A DNA stretch of 64,000 nucleotides from Candidatus Kapaibacterium sp. (GCA_013414795.1 CP058732.1:1525950-1589949), one strand, 5' to 3'. Numbered from the stretch's first letter, positions 28,044 to 37,403 are shown. Made by a program: numbers and translations. The notes: a model not told the origin generated them from the letters alone.

Positions 28044-30806
28044 ATGGGTAAAAAAGAGAAGAAAATGAAGAAGTATGTTTATTATTTTGGTGGCGGAAAA
28101 GCCGAAGGCAATGCTAAGATGAAAGACCTTCTCGGGGGAAAAGGAGCCAATCTTGCTGAAATGACAAATCTGGGTCTTCCTGTTCCTGCGGGTTTTACAA
28201 TAACCACAGAAGTTTGTAGATATTATTATGAAAATAATAAGACGTATCCAAAAGGCCTTTACGAGCAAGTGAAGGAAGCAATGAAGAAAGTTGAAGAAGA
28301 AATGGGTGCAAAATTTGGCGACCCCGAAAATCCTTTGCTTGTCTCCGTTCGTTCAGGTGCAAGAAGTTCAATGCCAGGAATGATGGATACTGTGCTCAAC
28401 TTGGGTTTGAATGATGTAACTGTTCAAGGACTTATAAAGCAATCGGGAAATCCAAGATTTGCATACGATGCTTATAGACGATTTGTTGCAATGTATGGGG
28501 ACGTTGTCCTTGGTTTAAAACCGCAAACCAAGGATGACATTGACCCGTTTGAAGAAATACTGGAAAAAAAGAAAAAAGAGAAAGGCGTGCATTATGATGT
28601 TGAACTTGATGTTGAGGCTTTGAAAGAACTTGTGCAAGAATTTAAGCAAGCAATCAAAGATAGATTAGGTATTGACTTTCCAGAGGACCCCGAGGAACAA
28701 CTTTGGGGAGCAATCGGGGCTGTATTTGGCTCTTGGAACAATCCACGAGCGATTGTTTATAGGAAATTGAACAACATTCCCGATTGGTGGGGAACTGCTG
28801 TAAATGTCCAGGCGATGGTGTTCGGAAATTTGGGCGAAGATAGCGGAACGGGCGTTGCTTTCACACGCGATCCTGCCACTGGCGAAAACAAATTCTATGG
28901 TGAATTTTTAATGAACGCTCAAGGCGAGGATGTTGTTGCTGGAATTCGTACTCCTTTACCAATTGAGCAGTTGAAGGAAAGAGATCCAAAATCTTACAAT
29001 GAATTGCTTCGAATTCGAGAAATTCTCGAAAAGCATTACCGAGAGATGCAAGATATTGAATTTACAATACAAAAAGGCAAATTGTATATGCTCCAATGCC
29101 GTGCGGGAAAGAGAACTGCATTGGCAGCGATGAGAATTGCAGTCGATATGGTCAATGAAGGCTTAATTAAACCCAAAGAAGCATTGCTGCGAATTGAACC
29201 CGACCAACTTAATCAACTTTTGCGTCCAATTTTTGACGCAGAGGAAAAGAAGAAGGCTTTGAAAAATAACCAATTGATTGCAAAGGGTTTGAATGCTGGA
29301 CCGGGGGCTGCTTCTGGTAGGATTGTTTTCAATGCAGAAGATGCAGTTGAATGGGCAAAGCGTGGCGAAAAGGTAATTCTTGTTCGTATTGAAACCTCTC
29401 CCGAGGACATTGCCGGTATGAATGCAGCCGAAGGAATATTGACTTCTCGCGGTGGAATGACTTCCCACGCAGCTTTGGTTGCTCGACAGATGGGCAAAGT
29501 TTGTGTTGCTGGGTGCGGTGCTTTAATAATTGACTACAAAGCCCGTGAAATGCGTGTTGAAGGTAAAGATATTGTTTTAAAAGAGGGGGATTACATTTCA
29601 CTAGATGGTTCTACTGGGGAAGTTTTCCAGGGAAAAATTGAAACGAAGCCAAGCGAAGTTATTCAAGTTCTACTTGAAAAAACCCTTTCAGAAGATCAAG
29701 CACCAACCTATAAAATATACAAACAGATTATGGAATGGGCTGATAAGTATCGAAAATTGAAAGTTCGAACCAATGCTGACCAACCAGATCAAGCCAGAAA
29801 TGCAGTTGCATTTGGAGCCGAAGGTATTGGTCTCTGCCGAACCGAGCATATGTTCTTTGGCGAAGGTAAAATTGGACCAATGCGTGAAATGATTCTTGCA
29901 GATACACCAGAAGAAAGGAAAAAGGCTTTGAATAAATTGTTGCCTTTGCAAAGACAAGACTTCGAGGGAATATTCATTGCAATGGAGGGAAGACCAGTAA
30001 CAATTCGGACTTTGGACCCACCCTTGCACGAGTTTTTGCCCCACGACGAGGCTGGGCAGAAAGAAGTTGCAAAAATGTTAAATGTTCCGGTGGAAAAAGT
30101 CCGAGAAAGAGTAGAATCATTAAAAGAATTTAATCCTATGCTTGGTTTCCGTGGTTGTAGGCTTGGAATACTTTATCCTGAAATTACAGAAATGCAAGCG
30201 CGTGCTATTTTCGAAGCAACTGTAAATGTGATAAAACAAGGGTATAAAGCCTATCCCGAAATAATGATTCCACTTGTTGGGCATTACAAGGAACTGAAAA
30301 ACCAAGAAGAAATCGTTCGCCGAGTTGCCAAGGAAGTGATGGACGAATCCGGTGTTCAATTTGAATATTTAGTCGGCACAATGATTGAAGTTCCGCGAGG
30401 AGCAATAACAGCCCGAGAAATTGCCGAGGTTGCCGAATTTTTCTCATTTGGAACTAATGACCTTACGCAAACCACATTAGGGCTGAGTCGTGATGATTCT
30501 GGAAGATTTTTGCCTTATTATGTAGAAAAGGAAATATACAAGCGAGATCCATTCGAAACAATTGATCAAGATGGCGTTGGCTACCTTATGAAACTTGCTG
30601 TTAAGGAAGGAAGAAAGACTCGGAAGAAGTTGAAAATTGGTATTTGCGGTGAACATGGTGGCGAACCAGCCTCTGTTGAATTTTGCCATAGAATAGGCCT
30701 TGATTACGTTTCTTGCTCTCCATTTAGAGTGCCAATTGCACGTCTTGCTGCTGCACGTGCTGCTATTCTTGAAAAAATGGAAGAAAAAGAAGAAAAGAAA
30801 AAGTAA
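28044..30806 (+). CDS. ppdK: Pyruvate, phosphate dikinase
   Basis: Interconverts pyruvate + ATP + Pi and PEP + AMP + PPi. It is 920 residues long. The ATP-grasp half begins at [20 protein letters not shown]. The phosphohistidine domain has [16 protein letters not shown] with the phosphorylated His at residue 475. The C-terminal PEP/pyruvate barrel ends with [20 protein letters not shown] and the Cys of [18 protein letters not shown]. The ends are lysine- and glutamate-rich ([20 protein letters not shown]). It is monocistronic: TAATTTTG promoter element upstream and a perfect 14-bp terminator hairpin downstream. The direction (gluconeogenic or glycolytic) cannot be told from sequence. Confidence 0.97.
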   Translation: MGKKEKKMKKYVYYFGGGKAEGNAKMKDLLGGKGANLAEMTNLGLPVPAGFTITTEVCRYYYENNKTYPKGLYEQVKEAMKKVEEEMGAKFGDPENPLLVSVRSGARSSMPGMMDTVLNLGLNDVTVQGLIKQSGNPRFAYDAYRRFVAMYGDVVLGLKPQTKDDIDPFEEILEKKKKEKGVHYDVELDVEALKELVQEFKQAIKDRLGIDFPEDPEEQLWGAIGAVFGSWNNPRAIVYRKLNNIPDWWGTAVNVQAMVFGNLGEDSGTGVAFTRDPATGENKFYGEFLMNAQGEDVVAGIRTPLPIEQLKERDPKSYNELLRIREILEKHYREMQDIEFTIQKGKLYMLQCRAGKRTALAAMRIAVDMVNEGLIKPKEALLRIEPDQLNQLLRPIFDAEEKKKALKNNQLIAKGLNAGPGAASGRIVFNAEDAVEWAKRGEKVILVRIETSPEDIAGMNAAEGILTSRGGMTSHAALVARQMGKVCVAGCGALIIDYKAREMRVEGKDIVLKEGDYISLDGSTGEVFQGKIETKPSEVIQVLLEKTLSEDQAPTYKIYKQIMEWADKYRKLKVRTNADQPDQARNAVAFGAEGIGLCRTEHMFFGEGKIGPMREMILADTPEERKKALNKLLPLQRQDFEGIFIAMEGRPVTIRTLDPPLHEFLPHDEAGQKEVAKMLNVPVEKVRERVESLKEFNPMLGFRGCRLGILYPEITEMQARAIFEATVNVIKQGYKAYPEIMIPLVGHYKELKNQEEIVRRVAKEVMDESGVQFEYLVGTMIEVPRGAITAREIAEVAEFFSFGTNDLTQTTLGLSRDDSGRFLPYYVEKEIYKRDPFETIDQDGVGYLMKLAVKEGRKTRKKLKIGICGEHGGEPASVEFCHRIGLDYVSCSPFRVPIARLAAARAAILEKMEEKEEKKK

Positions 30807-30824
30807 TCTTTAATGATTAATTTG

Positions 30825-30856
30825 AAAAAGGGAAAGTGGTACACTTTCCCTTTTTT
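30825..30856 (+). terminator. Strong intrinsic terminator after ppdK
   Basis: A perfect 14-bp inverted repeat, AAAAAGGGAAAGTG with its complement, around a three-base loop and followed by a T-run. It starts 18 bases after the ppdK stop. The A-run on the left makes it potentially active in both directions. Confidence 0.9.
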
Positions 30857-30876
30857 ATTATTAAGCAATATTTTAT

Positions 30877-30884
30877 TATTTTTG
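30877..30884 (+). promoter_or_regulatory. Putative -7 promoter element of the diheme peroxidase gene
   Basis: TATTTTTG fits TAnnTTTG and lies between the ppdK terminator and the next gene, 34 bases before its ATG. There is no convincing -33 box. Confidence 0.35.
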
Positions 30885-30917
30885 AATTTCAGTTCATACA
30901 AATTTGGAGGTAATTTT

Positions 30918-31940
30918 ATGAAAAAATTCATATTCTTATCAATTCTTGCAATAATTCTTATTTCTTGCGGCGGGAAAAAGGAAGGAGAGGTTAAAAAACT
31001 CTCGGAAGCGGAAGAGCAAGAACTTTTGACAAAAGCGAGCAGTATTTTTGGTATGCTTCCAAATAAAATGCCTGGAAGCGAAAACGACTCTCCAGAATTG
31101 ATTGAATTGGGCAAAAAATTATATTTCGAAACCAAACTTTCGGTTAACAATACAATGTCCTGCAACACTTGTCATGACATTAACAACAAAGCGGGTGTGG
31201 ACAACAAACCGACTTCACCTGGAGCAATCGAAGGCAAGATGGGAACTCGCAACACGCCAACAGTATTCAATGCTGGCTTTCAATTTGTTCAATTTTGGGA
31301 TGGTCGTGCAGCCGACCTAAAAGAGCAAGCCAAAGGACCAATCCTGAATCCTGTTGAAATGGCTATGCCAAACGAAAAAGAAGTTGAAAAAGTGATTTCC
31401 TCCATTCCCGAATACCAGGAAATGTTCAAAAAAGCATTTCCCAACGAAAAGAAACCCATCACTTTCGACAATATTGCTCACGCTATTGCAGCATTTGAAA
31501 GAACACTTGTTTCGAAGTCACGCTATGACAAATGGGTAACTGGTGATAAAACTGCTTTAACTGACGAAGAAAAACTTGGTTTGAAGAATTTTATCGAAGT
31601 TGGATGTATTACTTGCCATACTGGTCCAGGCTTTGGTGGTAATCTTTATCAAAAGATGGGCTTGGTTAAGCCTTATTATAATACAAAAGATTTAGGTAGG
31701 TACGAAGTTACAAAACAAGAATCGGACAAGTTTATGTTTAAAGTGGCTATGCTCCGAAATGTTGAATTAACTTGGCCCTATTTCCACGATGGAAGTGCAA
31801 AGACATTGGAAGAAGCAGTTAAAATTATGGCAGACATTAATCTTGGCAAACAATTAACCGATGAGCAGTTGAAATCCATAGTCGCATTTCTAAAAGCATT
31901 GACTGACCCGAATCTTGTTCCCAAAACAGCCAAAAATTAA
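30918..31940 (+). CDS. Diheme cytochrome c peroxidase, lipoprotein
   Basis: A periplasmic enzyme of the CcpA/MauG family that reduces hydrogen peroxide with electrons from cytochromes. The ATG at 30918 has a GGAGG ribosome site 7 bases upstream and starts a lipoprotein signal (ending LISCGG, lipidated Cys about residue 17). Two c-type heme sites are present: Cys82-N-T-Cys85-His86 (MSCNTCHDI) and Cys230-I-T-Cys233-His234 (GCITCHTGPGFGG). TRNTPTVFNAGFQFVQFWDG and FERTLVSKSRYDKW are typical of the family. The 340-residue length fits. It has its own promoter element and terminator. Cysteines for heme attachment imply a cytochrome c maturation system elsewhere. Confidence 0.93.
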   Translation: MKKFIFLSILAIILISCGGKKEGEVKKLSEAEEQELLTKASSIFGMLPNKMPGSENDSPELIELGKKLYFETKLSVNNTMSCNTCHDINNKAGVDNKPTSPGAIEGKMGTRNTPTVFNAGFQFVQFWDGRAADLKEQAKGPILNPVEMAMPNEKEVEKVISSIPEYQEMFKKAFPNEKKPITFDNIAHAIAAFERTLVSKSRYDKWVTGDKTALTDEEKLGLKNFIEVGCITCHTGPGFGGNLYQKMGLVKPYYNTKDLGRYEVTKQESDKFMFKVAMLRNVELTWPYFHDGSAKTLEEAVKIMADINLGKQLTDEQLKSIVAFLKALTDPNLVPKTAKN

Positions 31941-31961
31941 TAAATATTTTTGCTTCAACTG

Positions 31962-31992
31962 GGGCTATTCAGTTATGAATAGCCCTTTTTTT
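31962..31992 (+). terminator. Intrinsic terminator after the diheme peroxidase gene
   Basis: A perfect 10-bp stem, GGGCTATTCA / TGAATAGCCC, with a four-base loop and an eight-base T tract, 21 bases after the stop codon. Confidence 0.92.
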
Positions 31993-32011
31993 ATACAATA
32001 CCAAAGTTTTG

Positions 32012-32043
32012 TTTTGTTATTGAAAATATTTTAAATAAATTTG
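32012..32043 (+). promoter_or_regulatory. Bacteroidetes-type promoter of the acidic protein/DUF432-like/MscS operon
   Basis: TTTTG at 32012-32016 and TAAATTTG at 32036-32043 are separated by 19 bases, matching the Bacteroidetes TTTG-N19-TAnnTTTG consensus. The element lies 34 bases before the first start codon and just downstream of the previous terminator. It is the best-formed promoter in the window. Confidence 0.6.
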
Positions 32044-32076
32044 ATTTTTGTTGTAAAACAATATTAGAAATCAAAT

Positions 32077-32391
32077 ATGTTAGAATTTAACGAAAAAAGG
32101 GATAGCAATTATAGTTACTTTGCTGGAAGTGGTTATGATGATTTCGAAGACCAGTTTTTCTCTGAATTCGATGATGATGATTTCGAAGAAGAACACATCT
32201 TCGACGACGAAGACCTCTTGAACCTTGAAGAAATAGATGAAACAGAATACTTTAAAAAGGAAAAAGGTGACGATGACAAAGATGAGGACATTTTCCCCGA
32301 GGACCTTTTCCCCGAAGGTGGGTTCGATGAGTTCATTGACGACGAAGACATTGGAGACGAGTTCGACGATGATTTAGATTTTGATAGATAA
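32077..32391 (+). CDS. Small, extremely acidic protein of unknown function
   Basis: A 104-residue protein in which by my count 47 residues are Asp or Glu, with runs such as DDDDFEEE and DDED. Phe and Tyr recur between the acidic runs (FEDQFFSEF, FPEDLFPEGGF). Only a handful of Lys/Arg are present. It has no signal peptide, membrane segment or recognisable domain and is likely disordered. I believe it is real because it has a well-formed promoter, lies 6 bases before the next gene, and begins a three-gene operon with the DUF432-like protein and MscS. Possible roles (cation binding, nucleic-acid mimicry, chaperone) are guesses; I do not recognise a family. Confidence 0.7.
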   Translation: MLEFNEKRDSNYSYFAGSGYDDFEDQFFSEFDDDDFEEEHIFDDEDLLNLEEIDETEYFKKEKGDDDKDEDIFPEDLFPEGGFDEFIDDEDIGDEFDDDLDFDR

Positions 32392-32397
32392 ACTTCT

Positions 32398-33120
32398 ATG
32401 CCAACAAACGTTTCGAGGTATGGCTCTTTTCCGCTTGATGATTCTTTTGTATGTGAAAATTTTAAGTTTTCATTAATCAACAAAGCAAATTCCTATCTTT
32501 ATAGAAGAGAAACAATTGATAATAATATTAAAAGTTCAACTCTATCCTATGTTGAGTGTGATGAGATTATTATTCAACCATCGGAGCCTCTGGTTGAAGA
32601 TTTACCCAAAACTCTTATAATGCTTGAATTTGAGGAACCTTTAGTTTTACTGCCAGAGAGCAAATTGAATGGCTTTACAACATTTCCTATTTCCATTGCA
32701 ATTTTTCTCAAAGATAAAAGGAAGCATTATTTGATTGATTTATTTAATATCTCTCGATTGAAATTTGCTTTATACGGAAATCCTCATAATGGTTCAGTTT
32801 GTAGGTATTGGAAAACAAATTTTTTGTTGGAACCATTTGAAACGACAATATTCGAAACTGCTCTGTTAGAACTCGAACTTGAAAACACATCTTCATCCAC
32901 TATCAAATTAACCAAATTAATTCTCGATTTTGCCTATATTCGTTTGTATTATAAAGAAAGGCAAGCAAAAACGAAAGCCAGGGCAAAAATCCAATCTGAA
33001 TTGTATTGTGAAACAGAATTTTTAGACACAAATGAGAAGGAAGGTTTTATTCAAACTATTGATTTGATACCGACTAAACTCCTTTCCAGTTCAAAATTCA
33101 TTATGACTAATGGCTTATGA
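32398..33120 (+). CDS. Uncharacterised protein, possibly DUF432 family
   Basis: A 240-residue soluble protein with no signal peptide. It starts VSRYGSFPLDDSF, then IIIQPSEPLVEDLP, and TFPISIAIFLKDKRKHYLID in the middle. This pattern resembles my memory of the DUF432 family (a Y-G-x-x-P-L start and a T-F-P-I-x-I segment), but I cannot confirm it without a profile search. Predicted mostly beta-strand, with one basic helix (YKERQAKTKARAKIQ) near residue 200. It lies 6 bases after the acidic protein gene and overlaps the MscS gene by 4 bases, so its product is probably linked to the channel. Confidence 0.65.
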   Translation: MPTNVSRYGSFPLDDSFVCENFKFSLINKANSYLYRRETIDNNIKSSTLSYVECDEIIIQPSEPLVEDLPKTLIMLEFEEPLVLLPESKLNGFTTFPISIAIFLKDKRKHYLIDLFNISRLKFALYGNPHNGSVCRYWKTNFLLEPFETTIFETALLELELENTSSSTIKLTKLILDFAYIRLYYKERQAKTKARAKIQSELYCETEFLDTNEKEGFIQTIDLIPTKLLSSSKFIMTNGL

Positions 33121-33917
33121 AATTTTTTGAAGGCATAACTGCTGGGAAAATAATCGAAATTCTACTATTATTACTATTATTTTTGATTTTAATAGTAATT
33201 ATTAGGCTTTTGGTTAATCGTTTGAAATTTGTATTGCGCGAGAAAGTTTCTCAACAAACCCTGGCAATACTTAATAGATTTATTCTTTGGACTTTCATTT
33301 TCCTTTATGTTATTATTGTTTTGACATATCTTGGAGTAAATCTTACTGGATTGCTTGCTGTTGGGGGATTTGCCTCGATTATTATTGGTTTTGCAACACA
33401 GAAAGTAGTCGGAAATTTCATTGCTGGATTGTTTCTAATAATTGAGCGTCCAATCAAGTTGGGTCAGTCAGTTCGAGTCGATAATGTTTCTGGAATTGTA
33501 GAGGAAATCCGCTTTCTCGCTACGATAATTCGCTCTTTCGAAGGCGAGTTCATAAGAATTCCAAACGAGCAAGTTTTTACTTCTGTAATCATAAACTTGA
33601 CCGAAAATGTTGCACGCAGAGTAGACTTTGTAGTTGGAATTCGTTATGCCGACGATTTTGACAAAGCACAAAAAGTTATTTTGAATTTTTTAGACATTCA
33701 ACCATTTGTACTTGCAGTTCCCCAGCCAGAAGTTTTTGTTGAACAACTGGCTTCAAGTAGCGTTAATGTTCATATGCGTTTTTGGTGTCCAACAGAAAAA
33801 TGGTATGCAACCAAAAACAATCTTTTAATTCAAATCAAAAATGAATTAGAAAAGAACGGAATTCAAATACCATTCCCTCAAATGGAAGTAAAAATTCATA
33901 ATTTAAAAGAGTTTTAG
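33117..33917 (+). CDS. MscS-type mechanosensitive ion channel
   Basis: A 266-residue inner-membrane channel. Three hydrophobic segments occur in the first 110 residues. The pore-lining helix is the glycine/alanine-rich LAVGGFASIIIGFATQKVVG, followed by FIAGLFLIIERPIKLG and the beta domain VDNVSGIVEEI, with FEGEFIRIPNEQV, all diagnostic of MscS. The C-terminal part is the cytoplasmic alpha/beta domain. It opens under membrane tension to release solutes. Its start overlaps the DUF432-like gene (ATGA), and its end overlaps the convergent S8 peptidase gene by 15 bases. Confidence 0.95.
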   Translation: MKFFEGITAGKIIEILLLLLLFLILIVIIRLLVNRLKFVLREKVSQQTLAILNRFILWTFIFLYVIIVLTYLGVNLTGLLAVGGFASIIIGFATQKVVGNFIAGLFLIIERPIKLGQSVRVDNVSGIVEEIRFLATIIRSFEGEFIRIPNEQVFTSVIINLTENVARRVDFVVGIRYADDFDKAQKVILNFLDIQPFVLAVPQPEVFVEQLASSSVNVHMRFWCPTEKWYATKNNLLIQIKNELEKNGIQIPFPQMEVKIHNLKEF

Positions 33918-35924
33918 GATTTTCGAAACTAAAATGAAACCATTTGCAGTGCTTAATTTGACTATATAAGGTCCTTTGGGTAGTTCGCCAAGATAGATTT
34001 TTTCTAATTCGTTTGAGTTGATTTCCAGTCTTTTACGAAAATGAACATTGCCAATTAAATCGATTATTTCTATGTTTGTTAGGTTATCGTTCAATTCCTC
34101 GGATTTAATGTACAATTCATTTGAATAGTCTAAAACCAATGGAAAGATACTAACATTTGCAATCCCTTCATTTGGGAATATATTTAATACTGGTGGATTT
34201 ATAACGAAAATATTTTTTGAATTTGTCCCAACACGAATTTCAAATTCTTTATCCGAATAATATGGTTTTCGACGCTCTTGCCCATCAATGCTTTTAGCAA
34301 CGACGTAGATGTAAAAACAAGTGTCGGTTTTACTTGGAACTAAATCTATATAAAATTCATTTGTCCAAGGGATTTTAATTAGGTTTGCCATTTCGTATTC
34401 AGAGTTGTTGTTTTTTCGATAAAATATTTTTGCAGATACGATTTCCTTTTTGTGATTAATTTTAAATACAACTCTTTGAACTCCATTATGATAAAATGTG
34501 ACTGGGGAGGAGATTATAATATCATAATTTAAAGCGGCTTCATAGAAGTCAACGATTCCGTAACCCCAAGAGTTATCGGGATTGTTTTTCATTGAAGAAT
34601 AGTTCTTCAATATTGAATAGATTTGGTTTGGGGTCAGTTCTTCGAATGCAGAAAGAAGCAAAGCCACACCGCTTGCGAAAATCGGACCAGCAACAGAAGT
34701 TCCACTTCCATACATTACCGTGTCGAAAGGATAGGCTGGGGAACAAACAACATTGGTTCCTTGGGCAACAAAATCTGGTTTAAGCCTTCCGTCGAAAGTT
34801 GGACCCCGAGAGGAAAATTTTAAAACTGTATCTGCTGTTGGATTGACGGCTCCAATTGCTATTTCGCCAATTGCCTCGGCTGGGGATTGAATAGTCGAGT
34901 CGTTGGGTCCTCGGTTACCAGCGGAGGAGACCATAGTTATACCAATATTTCTGGCTCGATTTGCGTAAGCAGAAACTATTGTTGTTCTACCATCGAAGTC
35001 CTCGAAAGAGTAACTTGATTCAGTTGAATCGAATTTTGAGTATCCGAGCGAAGAAGAAACGACATCAACGCCTAATGAATCCATCCATTCCAAAGCGGCA
35101 GCAAAACAATCCTCTTCAAAATGTGATTCCCTTCGATAGTCTTCGGTTTTTGCCAGCACAAAAGTTGAAAAAGGTGAGCCGCCAAATAGAAATCCTTCTT
35201 TTATTCCAGAGATTATAGAAAAAACCATAGTTCCGTGGCTATCCTGGACTGTTGTATCTATTTCTTCATTTTCTGTTATAGTATCTTGAAAAAGAAAATC
35301 GTATTCAGCAAGAACCGTGGCATTTTGAAAAATCTTATTGGCTTTCCACCTAAAGCCAGTGTCGATGATTCCAAAAATCACACTGTCGCCTAAAATTCCG
35401 ATTGAGTGCAACTTATCGATTGTGAGCATTTTCCATTGATTTAGACTTTCGCCATAATTGTCGTTTGATAATTCATTTACAAAAAGCAATTTGTTGGCTC
35501 CGATAACAGAATTAGTTGTATTAACGTTGTTTGTTATTTCTCTGGGAATTTTTTCGCCAATCGGTTGCACAAAGTTGACAAAATTCTTTTTTGAAATTAG
35601 TTTAATTTGCTGTTCATTTGCCTCTACCACAATATAATTCAACCATTTTAATTTTAAGAGAATTTTGGCTCCCGTTTTTGAAATTTCGTTTAGGTAATTG
35701 TCGAATATTGGTGCATCTGCGTAGGTTACAAAAGAGTCGCTTGGAAACACTTTCTTCCTTCTTTCAATGGATTTGAATGATAAAGATTTTTGAGTTCTTT
35801 CAAATAAATCTGAACCTTTGTGAAATTCGTAATTACCTTTATCCTTGAAAAAAACTCTGTACTTTTCAGTATGAATTTCCTGGTTGAATAGTAGCAAAGC
35901 CAATAAAATAAAGAGAAAAATCAT
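33903..35924 (-). CDS. Secreted subtilisin-like serine protease (S8) with type IX sorting tail
   Basis: A 673-residue exported protease. I start at the ATG at 35924, which begins a signal peptide (MIFLFILLALLLFNQEIHT); the open frame continues another 61 codons upstream, but into the divergent SDR gene and without a signal. An inhibitor-like propeptide follows (YRVFFKDKG ... ERRKKVFP). The catalytic triad is visible: Asp in FGIIDTGF, His in QDSHGTMVFS and Ser in GSGTSVAGP, with SSAGNRGPND as the oxyanion Asn region. A beta domain and a Por-type sorting domain (from about NIFPNEG to YIVKLSTANGF) make up the C-terminal third. Type IX export to the cell surface is inferred from the tail. Confidence 0.9.
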   Translation of the reverse strand: MIFLFILLALLLFNQEIHTEKYRVFFKDKGNYEFHKGSDLFERTQKSLSFKSIERRKKVFPSDSFVTYADAPIFDNYLNEISKTGAKILLKLKWLNYIVVEANEQQIKLISKKNFVNFVQPIGEKIPREITNNVNTTNSVIGANKLLFVNELSNDNYGESLNQWKMLTIDKLHSIGILGDSVIFGIIDTGFRWKANKIFQNATVLAEYDFLFQDTITENEEIDTTVQDSHGTMVFSIISGIKEGFLFGGSPFSTFVLAKTEDYRRESHFEEDCFAAALEWMDSLGVDVVSSSLGYSKFDSTESSYSFEDFDGRTTIVSAYANRARNIGITMVSSAGNRGPNDSTIQSPAEAIGEIAIGAVNPTADTVLKFSSRGPTFDGRLKPDFVAQGTNVVCSPAYPFDTVMYGSGTSVAGPIFASGVALLLSAFEELTPNQIYSILKNYSSMKNNPDNSWGYGIVDFYEAALNYDIIISSPVTFYHNGVQRVVFKINHKKEIVSAKIFYRKNNNSEYEMANLIKIPWTNEFYIDLVPSKTDTCFYIYVVAKSIDGQERRKPYYSDKEFEIRVGTNSKNIFVINPPVLNIFPNEGIANVSIFPLVLDYSNELYIKSEELNDNLTNIEIIDLIGNVHFRKRLEINSNELEKIYLGELPKGPYIVKLSTANGFILVSKILKLF

Positions 35925-35979
35925 AAGTTTATAAAATTTAGAAAATATAAAATTAGAACTTTTTCTGTTTAAAATTATT

Positions 35980-36711
35980 ATGAGTTTAGTTTTAATAACT
36001 GGAAGCGGACGAAGAATTGGCAGAGGTTTAGCAATCGAATTTGCACGCAAAGGCTGGAATGTAATTATCCATTTCAATTCTGCAATGGAAAGTGCCCTTG
36101 AGACCAAAAATTATATAGTAAAGAATTTTGGAGTGAAGGTGTTCACTTTCGCAAGCGACCTCCAAGATATTAAAACCTCTGTAGATAACTTCGAAAAAGT
36201 ATTCAATGAAGTTGGTGTTCCTAATGTTTTGGTGAATAATGCAGCAATTTTTCCAAATCGAAGGAATTTAGACGAGATTGATGAAGAAATTTGGGATTTG
36301 ACTTTAACAATAAATCTTAAAGCCTATTTGTTTGTTTCAAAAACATTTGCAAAATATGCACAAGAAGGGTCAAGGATAATTAACATTGGTTCTCTTGGCG
36401 GTATCGAAACTTGGAAAGGTCGAATTCCTTACAACATTTCGAAGGCTGGTGTAATTCAACTAACCAAATCTTTAGCAAAGGAATTAGCGCCCAAAATAAC
36501 AGTGAATTGCGTCAATCCGGGTACCATTTTTATTCCCTACGAACCCAATCAAATTGACTCCCCACTTGTTCCTCTTGAAAAAATTCCAATGCAACGATAT
36601 GGGACTATTTTAGATATTTTCGACGCAGTTTATTTTTTTGCAACTTGTTCGAATTTTATTACTGGGCAAGTTCTAAATGTAGATGGCGGATACCACTTGG
36701 ATAGATTTTAA
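35980..36711 (+). CDS. Short-chain dehydrogenase/reductase, pteridine-reductase-like
   Basis: A classical SDR of 243 residues: TGSGRRIGRG (residues 7-16, NADP-binding; the R-R-I-G variant is common in pteridine reductases and FolM), LVNNAAIF, and the catalytic Ser region NIGSLGG with Y-N-I-S-K. The C-terminus NVDGGYHLDRF is typical of the family. It could reduce a pterin or another keto substrate; the former is inferred only from the RRIG motif. It is divergent from the S8 protease (55 bases apart) and overlaps the convergent purN end by 4 bases. Confidence 0.85.
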   Translation: MSLVLITGSGRRIGRGLAIEFARKGWNVIIHFNSAMESALETKNYIVKNFGVKVFTFASDLQDIKTSVDNFEKVFNEVGVPNVLVNNAAIFPNRRNLDEIDEEIWDLTLTINLKAYLFVSKTFAKYAQEGSRIINIGSLGGIETWKGRIPYNISKAGVIQLTKSLAKELAPKITVNCVNPGTIFIPYEPNQIDSPLVPLEKIPMQRYGTILDIFDAVYFFATCSNFITGQVLNVDGGYHLDRF

Positions 36712-37310
36712 TCTAAAACGATTTCGCCTTTTGCGATTTTTTGCAACACCTCGGGATAGAGTTTGTGTTCTTGTTCCAACACTCGCTGGGCAAGAGTTTC
36801 AACAGTGTCGTCTGGATAGACAGGGACAATTTTTTGCCCAAGAATTCTACCGTGGTCATAGATTTCGTCAACAAGGTGGACGGTGCAACCACTTTCTTTT
36901 TCTCCGGCGTTCAAAACTGCCTCGTGCACAAATTTTCCAAACATACCTTTCCCTCCGAACTTTGGCAAAAGTGCTGGATGTATGTTCAGCACTCGGTTTT
37001 TAAAGTAATTTAAAACCTTTGGACCAACTTTTTTCATATAACCAGCAAGGCAAACAATATTTACATTATGTTTAATTAAAGTTTCAAGTATTGCTTTGTC
37101 GAGTTCCTCCTCGGTAGGATATTGTTTGGAACTTATGTGATAGGCGGGAATTCCCTCGCGACGGGCTCTTTCCAAGGCAAAAGCATTAGAATTGTTAGAA
37201 ATAACCACTGCGGGAATTGCGTCCAGTTCTCCCCGCTTGATTGAGTCGATAATTGCTTGCATATTGCTACCGTTGTGAGATGCCAAGAAGCCAATTCTTA
37301 ACTTTTCCAT
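36708..37310 (-). CDS. purN: Phosphoribosylglycinamide formyltransferase
   Basis: Third step of purine synthesis: transfers a formyl group from 10-formyl-THF to GAR. Of 200 residues, the N-terminus is RIGFLASHNGSNMQAIIDSI (phosphate-binding loop), with NIHPALLPKFGGKGMFG (catalytic Asn and His) and the catalytic Asp in VDEIYDHGRILGQ. It is a lone pur gene here; other purine genes are not in the window. The end overlaps the SDR gene by 4 bases. A TAATTTTG element 23 bases upstream is a plausible promoter. Confidence 0.95.
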   Translation of the reverse strand: MEKLRIGFLASHNGSNMQAIIDSIKRGELDAIPAVVISNNSNAFALERARREGIPAYHISSKQYPTEEELDKAILETLIKHNVNIVCLAGYMKKVGPKVLNYFKNRVLNIHPALLPKFGGKGMFGKFVHEAVLNAGEKESGCTVHLVDEIYDHGRILGQKIVPVYPDDTVETLAQRVLEQEHKLYPEVLQKIAKGEIVLD

Positions 37311-37332
37311 TTTTCAATCTTAATTGAAAGAG

Positions 37333-37340
37333 CAAAATTA
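37333..37340 (-). promoter_or_regulatory. Putative -7 promoter element of purN
   Basis: Read leftward the sequence is TAATTTTG. It lies 23 bases before the purN ATG and faces a second TAATTTTG for the divergent S9 peptidase gene. Confidence 0.4.
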
Positions 37341-37364
37341 ACATTTTCAAACTGGTTATTTGAT

Positions 37365-37372
37365 TAATTTTG
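37365..37372 (+). promoter_or_regulatory. Putative -7 promoter element of the S9 peptidase gene
   Basis: TAATTTTG, 32 bases before the ATG at 37404. Together with the minus-strand copy at 37333-37340 it makes a symmetrical divergent promoter region. Confidence 0.4.
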
Positions 37373-37403
37373 TTTTTTAAATAAAAACAATTAGGGATTG
37401 CGT

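Noticed and set aside
32133-32483. Minus-strand frame rich in serine opposite the acidic gene
   Set aside because: Serine runs are the complement of Asp/Glu codon runs; it is an antisense artefact of the low-complexity gene.
35924-36107. Longer version of the S8 protease starting at 36107
   Set aside because: It would run into the divergent SDR gene and put the signal peptide 61 residues inside the protein.
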